From assembly GCF_043290135.1 (NCBI RefSeq), contig NC_134700.1:75322000-75385999 (forward strand): a stretch of DNA of 64,000 bases. The letters run 5' to 3'. Every line of letters begins with the position of its first letter. Position 1 is the first letter of the stretch. Under the pieces are notes generated by a model. It saw only the letters and a list, made by a program, of their open reading frames with translations, had not been told where the DNA came from and made no database searches. Positions 34,861 through 47,093 of this stretch are shown in pieces. The stretch is from Rhipicephalus microplus (lineage: Eukaryota; Arthropoda; Arachnida; Ixodida; Ixodidae). Both the position numbers and the translations under genes were made by a program.

Positions 34861-35111
34861 CGTTTTCAGGTAGTCTAATAAATGGAGGAAATTTGAACGT
34901 TGTAAAGGAGCGCCGCTTTGATAAATGGCTCCAGCGCAACGATTCCAACAAGGCAGGAACCCTAAAGCACCGGCCGCCGAAATGCAGGACACCAACCTGG
35001 GTAAGCAAAAAGAGCTGATTAGGCGAACGTCCTTTCACCGCCGCCGCCGCCACCCGTGTGTCCAGGTGCGATGTCGACGCCGGAAACACGTAAACACTTC
35101 CGCAGGCTCAG

Positions 35112-35145
35112 TGACGTCAAGATGTGATTCCGTAGCCACGGCAAC
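35112..35145. promoter_or_regulatory. CRE-like site plus X-box-like site, unit 2
   Basis: The same pair with identical spacing, 285 bp from the first. Confidence 0.5.
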
Positions 35146-35223
35146 CGTTTTCAGGTAGTCTGGGTAAGCAAAAAGAGCTGATTAGGCGAACGTCCTTTCA
35201 CCGCCGCCGCCGCCACCCGTGTG

Positions 35224-36187
35224 TGTCCATCCTATTGACGTGCCTGTTACTCTATTCGCTCAAGTCGGAATGGATCTTTTGGGCCCATTTCCAACCTCAT
35301 CAGCAGGTCGCAGATGGATCATAGTTAGCCATCGACTACCTCACTCGTTACGCCAAGACCAAGGTTTTGGAGAGGGGCACGGCAAGTGAAGCAGTCTGAT
35401 TATTCGTGGGGAATGTGGTGCTGAGGCATGGCGCTCCATCAGTGGTAACAACTGACAGTGGAACTTTATTCGCAGCCGAACTATAACAGGCAGTTTTACG
35501 ACTTAGTGGCACATCTCACCGGCGAACAACGGCGTATCATCCACAAGCGAATGGTCTTACGGAGCGCCTCAACAAGACACTTTCGGATATGCTCTGCATA
35601 TAGGTCGATGTGGGGCGTAAAAACTGGGACGAGATTATGCGGTAAGTCACGTTCACCTATAACATGGCTCACCAAGAAACAAGAAGAAAAATGCCATTCC
35701 GCCTTCTTCATGGTCGTGAAGTCACCACTATGCTGGATGCTATGCTGCGACACGAGTGCAAAAACGTCGAGACGGATGCTGATTATATCACCCAGCTTGC
35801 CGAAGTAGCCCGACAACTTGCACGCCTACGTATTAGTCACCAGCAGGACTAAGATTCAAGACGGTACAGCCTTCGTCACCGGCTAGTCTCATACGGGCCA
35901 GTAGAGAAAGTTCGAATATGGACCCTTATTCCGCGCCATGGCCTCTCAGAAAAACTGTTAAGACGGTACTTCGGTCCCTATAAAGTTCTATGACGTCTCA
36001 TTGACATTAATTATGAGGTTGTTCCTGATACTGCGCACTCCTTAAGGCGTTGAAGGTATGCTCCAGAAGTTGTGTACGTGGTATGCATGAAGCCCTATTT
36101 CTCCGAATGAACTCATGCGTTTGGAACGAGTACAAACCACCTTGATTATAAAGAATCGGGACGATGCTTTCTTGAATAGGAGGCTAA
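35224..36187 (+). pseudogene. Gypsy-like integrase core and C-terminus (broken)
   Basis: Resumes after the CR1-like insertion with PIDVPVTLFAQVGMDLLGPF. Further core pieces lie in other frames, including a segment around 35540 matching the ANGLTERLNKT-like block and a C-terminal region near 35930-36060. Stops and shifts are frequent. A purine-rich stretch (AATAGGAGGCTAA) before the LTR at 36188 may be the polypurine tract. Confidence 0.75.
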
Positions 36188-36366
36188 TGTCACGGCTAAA
36201 CGCCGGGCAAGAAGACAGAGGACGACGAAGTGATGAGCGTGCGCAGCACCTATAGTTCCTCCGAGGAAGACGATGTCGAAGCGGCTGCTCTTTTGTTCTG
36301 TTTATACAGACCTCATTTTTTTGGTTGCACCATCGTCCTGTATTCAGTTATTTTCGCCTCGCGACA
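36188..36366 (+). repeat. 3' LTR of the gypsy-like element
   Basis: Starts TGTCACGGCTAAACGCC and ends CTCGCGACA, with TG...CA ends, directly after a purine-rich tract. Length about 179 bp. No second LTR is present in the window, so the borders rest on the terminal motif only. Confidence 0.65.
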
Positions 36367-37207
36367 ATATGCAATTGGTTTGTCAAACTTAGTTGACAGT
36401 GAATATTTCAGCAGATGCCTGGAAGTTTTCATAAAAATATCTTTCTACAAAAAACCTTTCAGTGATGTATAGCTGAATTTCTGTGCATTTTGTATTTTGC
36501 ATAGGCGCATCATGCTTTTTATTTCTCGAATTAGTTTTTTTTTGCTTTGCTTCAGGACAATTGTCAAAGCGTATGCTCCTGCATGAATATTTTGAATTTG
36601 TGCATGCCAAAAATGTGACATGTTTCTCACAGAAATTACCATGCTCACGCAGGCTTTATACACATTTATTGATCAAAAGTTTGTTCACCACTATGCCAAA
36701 AAGCAAGGTAAACTGATACACCTGTCTTTATTTGAGGTATTTTTCATTTTCCAAGTGAATGAAAGTAAAATGCAGTTTGTTGAATGGAACTGATATGAAC
36801 GCACAACGTCTGCATGTCCTGTGTGATGTTCTTTTTCTAATGAAGGAGTTTTCCACGAGGCCTTCAGAAGTTGTATAAAGTTAATTTCATGCAGTTGTCT
36901 GCTATATTTGTCATAAAACTTACATTTGATGGTTTACAGTATAACCTTTCAGTTTAGAACTTTTTAAAATACATATGTTGAAAAAACGCCCTATACTTTA
37001 GTAAAAGTTACAATTTTAGAGGTTCCTGGTTACCTTTTACTTTAAAGGTTTCTTGTGACTTAGAAAAATACCGGGACCTATATGATTGAAGTTACCATAT
37101 TAAAGGTAATGCATAACCTTTAAATTAGACAGGTACGAATCTACCAAATGTATGCCCCTACTAGAGGTCACGCGTTCAAGTGTGTACATGTGGGTTCTCA
37201 TAACAGT
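36367..37207. other. Stretch without recognised genes
   Basis: AT-rich DNA between the gypsy-like LTR and an L2-like scrap. No motif seen. Confidence 0.5.
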
Positions 37208-38066
37208 ACCCTGACCTGGTTAAACTAGATCTTCAAACTTACAGCAGACACGTCCAGAGCACTTGCGTTCCTCAAACGATCGTTGCCTCTCTCCCCTCCA
37301 GTCATAAAAAAACTTGCGTACAAAGCGTTCGTAAGGACCAAACTAGAATTTGCTTCCGCCATCTGAAGCTCCACCAAGATTATCTCATCTCTTCCCTTGA
37401 GTCAGTTCTGAATCATGCCACCCGGTTCAAATCATCGCAGTACAGCAATCATGCAAGCATCACTCAAATCAAATCATTTCTTAAGATTACTTTTTTTAGC
37501 TGATCGCATAAAAACCGCAGAGATCAGCCTGTTTCACAAATGGTCCCACAAATTTTGTCATCTGCATGACACTCTCTTCATTCCACAAACTCCAGCTCGC
37601 ACTTCTCGTTGACTGTTCAACTCGAAAAGTGTTCAACATCTCCAAGGATCAACACAGGCCTTTACCAAATCATTTCTGCCTTAAGCAATTGAACAGTGGA
37701 ACAGTCTTTCAGAATTGATTGTTCAGGAACGCGACCCAAACAAATTGAAACTGTTGTTGTCTTCTGTTATTAGCTAACTCTCCCGCCATCCAGCTCGTCA
37801 ATTACCATCTTGTCAATAGTAAAGTTTCTTTTTTCTTCTTTTTTTCAAGGTATTCATTGGTGTTCGCGTGCGAGTACCTGCTACGTGTATTAGTTCTTAC
37901 AATATTTCAATTTACTCTGCCTTTTTGTTCTGCTGGTTATTCAATTTGCTCTTTACTTGCTATTCAAACACTGCATGCCTGTCATAACATGACCCTCATA
38001 TCCCCCCCTCCTCTTGTGGAATGCATTGCATAGTCCTTTAAGGGATAATAAGTGATGATGATGATC
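37208..38066 (+). mobile_element. L2/CR1-like retrotransposon, 5'-truncated 3' end
   Basis: One frame reads ADTSRALAFLKRSLPLSP and then AYKAFVRTKLEFASAI before a TGA where Trp is expected. This is the C-terminal region that follows the reverse transcriptase palm in L2-like proteins. Further worn coding runs to about 37770. The 3' UTR ends in TGATGATGATGA at 38053-38064, a typical short tail. Confidence 0.78.
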
Positions 38067-38654
38067 ACTTCTTTGCCAACTTCAGGTTATGTTGTTCCCG
38101 GCCACACCATAACTATGTCGTCTTACCCTGGCTGCTTGAACTCTTTCGATGACTTTCATTTGACATCGTCAGGCTTGGTAAGTAAAAAGTTAGCAATATT
38201 CATGTCGTCGACAGCATTTTCATGCACGTGAGAACAACTAAACATTACCTGCCCAACTTGGGCATTTTTAGTACTCATGTGTGGAATTGGACACAAAACT
38301 ACAGGACTCTTACGCTTCGTCTTAAAGAGTTGAACATGATAGCGATGTAATGCCTCTAGTGCGTACTTCAAACGCTTAGTGCATGAAATTCTTTCGAACT
38401 TGCTATGCACCAATTAAGTTGTCTTAAGAAAATGGGTGCAATAACGTGCGTGACTTTTGCAGAGGGTGACAGGCTTCAAATTATGAAGTTGTTATAATAA
38501 TGACATGTTCTGATGTCCGATGCCAATTTACACTTGTGCCACGAATTATTACTGCGACAATATATATTACATATGGCATTGTAAAGAATGCATACCAGAC
38601 GCGTCTCTTTATGTTACGCATAAGTTACTTTTACTGGCGGCCTTTTTTTTTTCT

Positions 38655-38902
38655 CGCCCCGCTGTGGTGGTCTAGTGGCTAAGGTTCTCGACTGCTGATC
38701 CGCTGGTCGCGGAATCGAATCCCAGCTGCGGCGGCTGCATTTCTGATGGAGACGGAAATTTCGTAGGCCCGTGTGCTCAGATTTAGCTGCACAATAAATA
38801 CCCCAGGTGGTCAAAATTTCTGGAGCACTCCTCTACGGCGTGGCGTCTCTCATGATCATATGGTGGTTTTGGGACGTTAAACCCCACATATCACTCAATC
38901 GA
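38655..38902 (+). mobile_element. tRNA-derived SINE (Ruka-like), near full length
   Basis: The 5' head resembles a tRNA: an A-box-like TGGTCTAGTGG at 38668-38678 and a B-box-like GGAATCGAATCC at 38711-38722. The body contains GGCCCGTGTGCTCAG, CCCAGGTGGTC and ATATGGTGGTTTTGGGACGT, followed by a worn ATCA tail. The same body occurs at 41688, 53293 and 53657. This layout fits the tRNA-derived SINEs described in ixodid ticks. Confidence 0.88.
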
Positions 38903-40399
38903 TCCTTTTATGCTCTCTCTTCTACTTTTGGTGCGTTTTCAAGCAGAGGAAGTCATTTTCACTGTGTTCTCAAGCAGACGCGTCGCTTTGTAGTGCAAGA
39001 CCCGCTCGGCACGCAGACGACCCGGGTTGGAATCCTATTGAGGCCCAAAATTTCTCATGTTATTTGCATCTTTCTCAATTTTTCGGTCACGCACAAGATG
39101 ATAGTTTCTCCCTCACAACCAACTACGCCGACACCGGCCCTTAAGCCAGAATTAGTGCTAAACCAGCTATTTAACTGCGCAGTGTGGTTGCCACCACATG
39201 TTGCCGTTTATTCTTTAAATTAGCTGCAACCACAGGTGTGCTTAAAATTTTGTTATAACCAAGAAACCTAACCATGTGATAAACGAAAACGACAACACTG
39301 TAGAATTGACCGCATGGAAAAGTGTTGCTACCTGTGGTGAAATTGTTATTCATCGCTTTACGTTAGTGTTTGGTGATCAGGATACTTTAAAAACGGCAGG
39401 AATAAGAACGAGAAAGGTTTGACTGAAAAAATCAGTACACAGGGCTTGCGCAATCGAGTTTAGAACTGCAAGCTTAGAACTTTAATGTTAGTTTAACCAC
39501 TGAAGAAGACAAGTCTACTTATCGGAACGTAGTTGGAGCACACAACGCCTGTTTACGGGTTTTTTCAAGCGTATATATGGCAAGCAGGAAGATGTAGCCT
39601 TAGCATGGTTATTCATTGCAAGTTAATACTCCCAACAGCGAAATTTTCGTTGGGGATTCTTTACTCTACATTCTAGGCTTTTGTCTTGCAATGCCGCAAT
39701 GGAATTGCGAATCCCCAGATTGTTGTATTTATTGCACACCTAATGCTAGCGTCAATAACTGTACCCAGACTAGCGTCATTTCAAAATGCTTCCTGAACGA
39801 AATAATGCCTCACAGCGAGGTAGTGACAAAGACCACGTGCGTGCAAGGTTTGGTGGCACTCAGAGCACAGTTTTTAAATCCTCCCCCCTCGGGCGTTACA
39901 ATGAATCTATTTGGGTGCTTAGGTGGAGTTATTCTGGTCAGAGCATTAGAAATTCTGAGGCGGATTCAACTTATAACGCATTGGCAGAAGTCACCTTGTT
40001 TCTTTTACGGTCTCAGCACTCCGTACTTGCAAGTGATGGTCCATGAATCAACGTTGTTCGATCACTGACCGCAACCTATGACAATCCCGCAGGCCGTGAT
40101 GGAAACCTCACTGAAGAACACTAACCACCAGTTGCTGCAACACATACGTCCGAACTCGAGTCCACTGACTTGGGTCCGTAACATGGTCGCCAGCAGGCTC
40201 GCGACCAATGGCTCACAATGGACGGCAATATTTTCCAGGTTCAACAGCGGAACGTAAGCCTAACTGTCTACGCTGATCTCATAAACAGGTTCCAGCCTCC
40301 TAATTACTGGGGGATTAGCATACACCTGCTAGCCATGGAACTCTCGCAAGCAGAGCTATTGCAAAGTAGCTACTGATGCCTTGGATCACAAACAAAAAA
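38903..40399. other. Stretch without recognised genes
   Basis: A 150-codon frame at 39616-40068 has no recognised domain. Nothing else seen. Confidence 0.45.
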
Positions 40400-40541
40400 T
40401 AATAATCATGACCTCGTATGTGCTAAAGCATTCAACGAAAGACCCTAGCGGAACGCAGGCTTGTGTGGCCTTACTTTAGCGCCGTGACCAAGCATCTAGG
40501 TTGTCGCCAAAACCTAGTAAAGCTAGAAGAGACGTCAAAGC

Positions 40542-41870
40542 ATGGAAGTCTCCAATATAACAGACACAACTGAGCTGACAGAGCTTTCGAAGTCCAATAA
40601 TAAGCGCAAGATATCCAATGTAAGAAGGTACAACATGCACATAATTGAACCTCGTCTTAAGAATGGACGAGGCGTCAAAGCGGTAAAGAGGAAACGTGAG
40701 GTAAGCAAAACCAAATGTATGCACTGAGGGACAAGGAGCGCAAAATAACTGCCAATACAGGTAGGATAGTTAAAGTAGCGGAGGAGTTTTACAGAGCTCT
40801 GTATAGTAGCAGGGACAACTATAGTATATGGCCATAATGTAAGAACTAGCAGTAATCTAGATGACATAGCAACAGTATTGGCAAAAAAGGTCAGGAATGC
40901 CTTGGAGGGAATGAAGAGAGGCAACGCTGCTGGTGAGGAACAGGTAACATCAAATCTGCTGAAAGACAAGACAGAATGTGTTCGAAGAGACTGACCACCC
41001 TGTTTACGAAGTGTCTCCTGACGGGGAGGGTACCAGAATTTCGGATGAATGCTAACACCATCTTAATACATAAAAAATAGAAACAATAAGGACTTTCAAA
41101 ATTACAGGCCTACGTGCTTGCTCTTTGTCATATACAAGCTATTTACCAAGGTAATTGCAAACAGAATAAGACAACATTACCATACTATCAACACATGGAT
41201 CAAGCAGGGTATAGAACAGGTGACTCAAAAACTGACCATGTACATATTATCAATCGAGTGCTAGAAAAATGCTCAGGAATACTCTTAACGACTGTACGCA
41301 GCCTCTCCAGATTACTAGATGGCTTTTGATTCAGTGGAGATATCAGCAGTCATTCAAACACTGCGGAATCAGGGCATCGACGAATGATATATAATCATAC
41401 TGGAAGAAATATACTGGGATCCACCACAGCGTTCCATAATTAAAGTGACCGAATAGCAATAACGAAGTGTTGAAGACAACGGGATACAATTTCTCCGGTA
41501 CTATTTACCACTTGTTTACAGCTGGTTTTCAGAAGGCTTGAGTGGGAAGAATTAGGTATAATAGTTAATGGAGAGTATTTAAGTAACCTGCACCTATTTG
41601 ATGACAATGGATTGCTGAACAATTGAGAGCACGTATTGCATGTCAGAATTACTGAATCAGACAAGGAGAGCGGAAGGATAGGTCTACTTGCAGGTCGCGG
41701 GATCGAATACCGGCTGTGGCGGCTGCAGTTTCAATGAAAGCGAAAATGCTGTAGGCCTGTGTGCTCAGTTTTGGGTGCACGTTAAAGAACTGCAGATGGT
41801 CGAAATTTTCATAGCCCTTCACTATGGCGTCTCCCATAATATATGGTGGTTTTAGGACGTTAAAAACAAC

Positions 41871-41919
<49 letters not shown>

Positions 41920-42520
41920 CCAATCAATCAATCAATCAATCACAACCAGAGAGATAAGTCCAAAAATTATTCCGCAGAAAAGGAAAGTAACGTACAGCAG
42001 CCTCGGATGAAAAGAGCGCTACGAGAAAGTAAGCAATGCACCTGAAGTTGTAAAGGAGTACTTCTACTTAGGACAGGTAGTAAGCGCAGACGCGGTCCAC
42101 AAGATTGGGGTACCTAGAAAAGTAAGAATGAGGTGGATCACATTCGGGAAACGTTCTAAAATTATGACTGGTAGATTGCCACTATTCCTGAAGAGGAATG
42201 TATATAACAGCTGCATCTTGCCGGAAGTAATTTAAGGAGGAGAAATCTGGAGGGAGACTTCAGCTTGAATTGAGGACGACGCAGCGAGGGATAGAAAGAA
42301 AACTTTTAGGTGAAACCTTCACAGAGAAGAAGAGAGCAGAGTGGGACATGAAACAAACCGAAGTTAGGGATCTCATTGTTGAAATCAAAGATAATAAAAG
42401 GACAAGGACTGGCCACGTAGCGCGTGGGCAGGATAACCACTGATCATTAAGGGTAGCTCCTTGATTTCCAGAGAAGTCAAGCAGCTGAGGTGTTTCAATA
42501 GCCATCGGAAACAAGCGCAA
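40542..42520 (+). pseudogene. RTE-like reverse transcriptase remnant
   Basis: Pieces in order: pre-RT with NGRGVKAVKRKREVSKTK (about 40660), then VKVAEEFYRALYSSRDNY; RT start LTGRVPEFRMNANTILIHKK; QAGYRTGDSKTDHVHIINRV (41190-41255), equivalent to the QAGFRxGxSTxDH block of RTE enzymes; SPVLFTTCLQLVFRRLEWEE near 41500 (motif B end) and YLSNLHLFDDNG near 41575, where the catalytic Ala-Asp-Asp is changed to Phe-Asp-Asp. The C-terminal part follows after the SINE (LPLFLKRNVYNSCILPEVIY, about 42177). Frames change often. Confidence 0.75.
41688..41941 (+). mobile_element. Ruka-like SINE, 5' truncated, long AATC tail
   Basis: Starts within the B-box region (GGTCGCGGGATCGAATACC), so the A-box part is missing. 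It has the same body as the copy at 38655 and ends in about 70 bp of ATCA units from 41871. It interrupts the RTE-like remnant between RITESDKESGRIG and the later part. Confidence 0.88.
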
Positions 42521-42540
42521 CGTTTTCGTTTAACCGCGAA

Positions 42541-43452
42541 TAATATGGGAACGTGATGTGGCTAAAGCAAACAAAAGAATTAGCTCAAACAAACGGCGAA
42601 TATCTGATAATGGACCCCAAGATTGAGCAGCGCGTAACGAGAAACAGAGGTTGGCGTTGACGCCTTTTGATTCGTACTTCAGTCGTTTATTAGTGCTGCT
42701 CTATCTAGTATTCAAGGTACTGAAGAATAGGATAATCATTTACCTCTAAAGTATATTGGAATTCAACAGCCACGGCGAGCGCACGCCGTCCTCACGCGCT
42801 ACTCCAGTATGGGATGTGCTCAAGAAGGAGACGCTGTCATTACCACTTCCTTTCGGGAGCGCTGTTAGCACGACCACGGCCGGTGGACCTTATCTTTTAC
42901 TTCTTCCTTTTCCAGCTGCCGTGGCACGGCATAGCGCCTTCGGGAAGAGGGGATGAAAGATGTAAGAAGAGGAGAGAGAAAGAGTGCCATCGTCATTTAT
43001 TGGTTACGTTTAGTTGCAAGTGATGATTCAGCAGACGCGTCAGAGAGCATGTCCATGCAGGGTTTGTTTACCCCCATCTAACTCAATGGAGTGAAGCGAG
43101 CGCGGAGGAAGATACCACTGCATAGAACGCGCAATGCTTCCACACTAGGAGCTTCAGAACTAGTAGGAGCTTTAGAATTGCGCACCGCGAGCCCTTGCGG
43201 TGCGGTCGCTGCCACTGCGCATGTGTCGTAACGCGAGTCAGCGTTCGTGTTCACGGCCTGCGCGCAGAAAACCCAAAATAGCGTGTGGTGGTCGCGACCC
43301 GCGTGTGGCCCGCAAACGCTTGTTTCGAGGCTACGGTGTTCCTGCGTGAAATCACGATATTGATGTAGCCGTAACCACCGCCAAGACCAGCCGAGCGGGA
43401 AGTCATTGCTTTCCTGTTCATTTTGAAGCGCTTAGCGAGTGAAATCGGCGGA
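42541..43452. other. Upstream region of the Myb/SANT-like pseudogene
   Basis: No coding motif. It becomes GC-rich from about 43100, as expected near a former promoter. No TATA box stands out. Confidence 0.4.
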
Positions 43453-46400
43453 ATGGAGCCGCCACAAAAGTGGTTTCGTTTAACCATCGAAGCGGATGTT
43501 TACATGCGGCGCGAAGTGAGGAAGCAGGACCCTTACTGAGACCTGACGCGATAGTGGACGATCGCGAAAAACTTCTCCCTGGCTCTCGCGAGAGCTAGCA
43601 GCGTGCGAGCCATCGGGGAGAGGTACGACCTTCTCTTTGAGCAATTCGTTCGGGAGGACCGCGCCAACCTTAGGAAGTAAGTGCTCTTTCAGTTTCAGTA
43701 GCATGTAGCACGGTCACCAAGGGTGTTTAGGTGGGTCAGAGCCAAATGTGCTAATTTTGCAGATCAGAAACGGAAGAACAATACGGCGAGAAGGAGCAAC
43801 TGCTCCAAAAAATTTGGACGTGGCCAAAGGACACGGCCCCATCATCCGCCCAGGGTTGACCAGGAAGGCGGCAGGATGCAGAAGTTTCTTGTTCTTGCCG
43901 GGCTCCGTTGCTGGCAGCCGCGACCGGAAGCGTTGAGCGGGTTCAGCGAAGGTTCCCGACGGCGGTGCGCCACTCCGCCTCTGCCGCGATTTGAGAGGAC
44001 GCCACGAACGGCGCAGCGACCACCGGCGGCCAAGAGCCGCATCTCTTCTGTAAGTATGCCGATTAGTAGTGATTCAAAGAGTCGTTGCGGATTCAACCAA
44101 GTTGCCGCAGCGCATAATAGAGCTCGAGAGGCATGGCCTCGTGGTGTCAGCTGCTACGTAGTGAAAGCACAGCAAAAAAAAAATGTCAGCGACGTGGTGT
44201 ATGTGTAGATTGAAATTGTGCAACCTCAGTAAAAATAACGCAAGAGGGCCCGAAAACGTTTGTCCTTCTTCAAAATGAAACTTCCTACAGTTTTCTTTTT
44301 TTAAATTATAAATATTCGAAGGAATCGCTGACGCAAAGCAAAGCCTTCAAATTTCACTTTATGGCCGCAGGCATACTTTGGCATGTGGGCATGGATTGGA
44401 GAGTTGTCGTAATCTCAGTTTACCTAATTGACGTGCTTAGCATGCCTACTTAGTAAAAAGGCAGAATAAACATAGCATTCAGTGGTTATGTGCAGTGCAT
44501 GGTGGGTAAAGAGTAGAAGCAAGAGGCAAATGCGAAGGTAATTTTTGTAATACTAGACTGCAGATGTCATGCTATTGAAACCTTTTCGTGAAGAGAGGGA
44601 GACAACATTTGCACGAAAGGTAATGGTAATGCAAATGGTGTGCGCGGAAATGAAGAACCTTACTGGCAACCATGATTTTCCTGATAACACTCATTGAAAA
44701 CACCACAAAAACAGAATGCTTTGCCTAATGAAGTGCCAGAATGTTGAAAAAATATTTGAACACAGTGTATTCGTAGATCACACACGACAGGTGCTGTGTC
44801 GCACACTGCCTTTGCTAGAGACGTGTAGCAAGCTTCAGCTGTAGCGTGTGTATGTTTGGATTACTGTCTGTAATTGGTCGCACAACTGTGTACATTTGAT
44901 GTTTTTAACACTGCTCCAGCATTGTTTCATAAAAGAAACGTGCAGTAGTAGGTCTACTGAAGAATATTTCACCACCTAATGACCTTGCATGTCATGAAGC
45001 ATTTCTGACACACTGAGATGAAAATTGAGTGAATAGCAATTTCATGGGTTATTGTCATTTTTTCAGGGGCAACGAATGTTTTGCCAGAGTGTGGAGGCTG
45101 TGACTTCGGCTCCAGAAGAGCCGTACAAGGTTGTTGCCTTTCGTACTTCGCTGCACGTGGAGGAGCGCAGCACTGCGAGCCCTCCCCAACCTGCGGCGAA
45201 CAGCGCGTGGCTAGCAGTGGGTGCTGGCACAAATGCAGAAAGGGCACGTAGAGGAAAGGTACGTGAAACCACTGTGGCAGTGAGAAATTCTACTGGATAT
45301 GTGCCAATTTTCGCAGACGACAAAAAAAGACCTGAAGAACAAAAAAAAGCGAAGGAAAAGCTTTTGAACGTTCTGTGATAGTAGCATGCAATAAGGAAAA
45401 ATACTGCCCCCGAATACAACTTCAAAAGTCTTCCGTAATTTCTTCTCAAAGGGGAACGAACACAAGTCTGTCTGTCTAAATGGACACTGTCCGCAGAGAA
45501 ATGGTTGAATCAGGTGGCTGATGAACTATTTTTTGCAGAGCACTATTGGGTGCATTCTTAGGACTATTTCTTTAGCCACACAAACAACTGCCTTCCACGC
45601 TTAAGTAATCTGGGCTGGGCATCTGTGGACCTCTTAGGTTGTATCCGACTATTACTTAATGGCAGCACTCCTGGGCCATGCATGTAGAGAAAGTGTGGCA
45701 TGTGGATACGCTGTCCTGAACACTTTGCCACACACGAATGAGGGAGGAGCAGTTATTGCGGAACATGAAAATTTTTATTACCCTGAGGCAACAGGTTCAT
45801 GAACCATCGAAAGGAGATTGAATTATAACATGACTAAACATCGTTTCAGACTACTAGAAGACCAGAACACAGCATGACAGAAATGGTACATACAACTCGT
45901 ACAGCAAACACTCACTTCTGTGTCAGCACATCTCTGCAAGCAAGGCTACCTGTGATACCATGTTACATATGCATAGGTTGGTAAACTTGCTGTTGAGTCA
46001 ACAGACTCAGTGTGGGTTTTGAGACTATGTTAGTCCAGTCGAAAAAATGCAGAGTCTGAGCTTGAGTTAGTCAGCTGATGCGATCATGAGCGTGAAATGA
46101 GGGTATTCTGGAGTCTGGGTAAGGCCTAATCAGTCAGAGCCGAGGTGAGTGTTTAGAAACTTGCAGAGAGTAGGTCCAAGCAAACCCTGAAAGTGAAATA
46201 TTTCTGCTAATTGAGGTACAATAGTTTTGCAAACGTGTGGACATATGAAACCTACAAGACTTACAGACACTGTGCTAAAAGGGTCAGTGACATTGCGACT
46301 TGAAGTAGAACGCGCAACGTGTACAAAGCATCCCGAGTTTACGAAGGTGTAACAGTTCGAAACGAACATCATGCAGTCAACAACTTACTGCAGCATTTCT

Positions 46401-47093
46401 CTTCGAAGCGAGAGAAAACATAGCTTACAACAGATGTGCCCAGTTGGACCAGTTTTTTTGCGAGTTTAAACAAATGGTAAACGTAACGCACTGTTAAAAA
46501 ATGTAGACGTTACGAGGATAAACAAATGTGGCAAGGCTACTAGTCGCGGCGATAGAATTACTCTTTTCAGCCCGCACCACGGCCAAGGCATCAGGTAAAA
46601 GGAGTCGCCTTGGCCTGTCTGCCATGTGCAATGATACAGTTTCTCTGACAGCGGAACCACAACAGTTTAACTCTTTGAACTAGTGTACTCGAAATGTCAC
46701 CTACATGTCAGCGTACACTACTGCCTACTTGTGGTGGAAACAAACTACATCAGGTTACACGATACAGAATTCATAAAATGTTTTTTTTGGTGTAATGCTC
46801 TATGAATTGGTTTCCTTTCTTTTTTGTTTTGCAGTGTCTTCAGGCATGTCATGTACGCTATGGTTTCAGGAAGGAGGCAAACTCCTGACCGTCACTTAGA
46901 ATTTTTCGAGAGGCGGCTCGTCTTGGAGGAGGAAACGCGCGAAAGGAATGCCTCTCACGAGAAAAGATGCCTAAGCGCTGAAGAAAGGCACCTGGGCATG
47001 CGAGAGATCGAGCTCCAGCTGAGATTGCGCGAATTTGAGGCAGCACAAGAGGAGGGGCGTCAGGAGAGGGCTGCGCTTCTGCAGCAAAACTAG
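43453..47093 (+). pseudogene. Myb/SANT-like DNA-binding protein pseudogene with retained introns
   Basis: Four exon-like blocks. Exon 1 (43453-43676) starts MEPPQKWFRLTIEADVYMRR and holds a Myb/SANT-like domain ending VREDRANLR. Donor GTAAGTG at 43677, acceptor TTTTGCAG ending 43762; the 86-bp intron joins in frame to KSETEEQYGEKEQLLQ, the block that follows this domain in arthropod relatives. Exon 2 ends at 44049 (donor GTAAGTA), exon 3 is 45067-45258 (acceptor TTTTTCAG, donor GTACGTG), and exon 4 from 46835 to 47093 gives a Glu/Arg-rich coiled coil (REIELQLRLREFEAA) and stop. Introns 1 and 2 keep phase; exon 4 is out of phase with its simplest acceptor. Lesions: TGA and TAG inside the Myb-like domain (one in a Trp position) and two apparent single-base losses in exon 2. 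Introns rule out a processed copy. Intact relatives would probably bind DNA in the nucleus. Confidence 0.6.

Larger units (their letters stand above)
34714..35222 (-). promoter_or_regulatory. Tandem 5' UTR repeats of the CR1-like element (putative promoter units)
   Basis: A 163-bp unit starting GGGTAAGCAAAAAGAGCTGA (plus strand) occurs at 34714 and again in full at 34999. A third copy starts at 35162 and is cut after about 61 bp at the gypsy junction. Copies 1 and 2 are separated by 122 bp, copies 2 and 3 are contiguous. Each unit holds a GCC-repeat tract, a TGACGTCA palindrome and an X-box-like site. Repeated 5' promoter units are known in mouse L1; a promoter role here is inference. Confidence 0.75.
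30520..35223 (-). mobile_element. CR1-like non-LTR retrotransposon, full length, nearly intact
   Basis: A 4.7-kb minus-strand element with tandem 5' UTR units, ORF1 with a PHD finger, ORF2 with endonuclease and reverse transcriptase, 3' UTR and a tail of GAATT/TTCAA units (30520-30539). It lies inside the gypsy-like pol gene, so it is younger than that element. Only one stop (TGA at 31709-31711) interrupts ORF2. Related to the copy at 1-1752. No target duplication is obvious. Confidence 0.93.
29155..36366 (+). mobile_element. Ty3/gypsy-like LTR retrotransposon, 5' truncated, split by a CR1-like element
   Basis: Plus-strand pol remnant from the middle of reverse transcriptase to the 3' LTR. 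It is interrupted at 30520-35223 by a minus-strand CR1-like element placed between the integrase zinc domain (ending PVKPVGV) and the integrase core (starting PIDVPVTLFAQVGMDLLGPF). Coding is broken by many stops. The gag, protease and 5' LTR are absent. Confidence 0.88.
40400..42540 (+). mobile_element. RTE-like non-LTR retrotransposon remnant, split by a SINE
   Basis: A worn plus-strand ORF2 remnant. The protein pieces resemble RTE-clade elements, not CR1/L2. A SINE with a long AATC tail is inserted at 41688-41941. The ends are not sharply defined. Confidence 0.75.

Noticed and set aside
38655..38725. tRNA gene
   Set aside because: A- and B-box-like sites are present, but the cloverleaf is degenerate and the segment is the head of a SINE found four times in the window.
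39616..40068. 150-codon open frame as a gene
   Set aside because: No recognisable domain, no splice or start context, and an overlapping frame of similar quality. Likely chance.
41871..41941. AATC repeat array as an independent satellite
   Set aside because: It is the 3' tail of the SINE at 41688.
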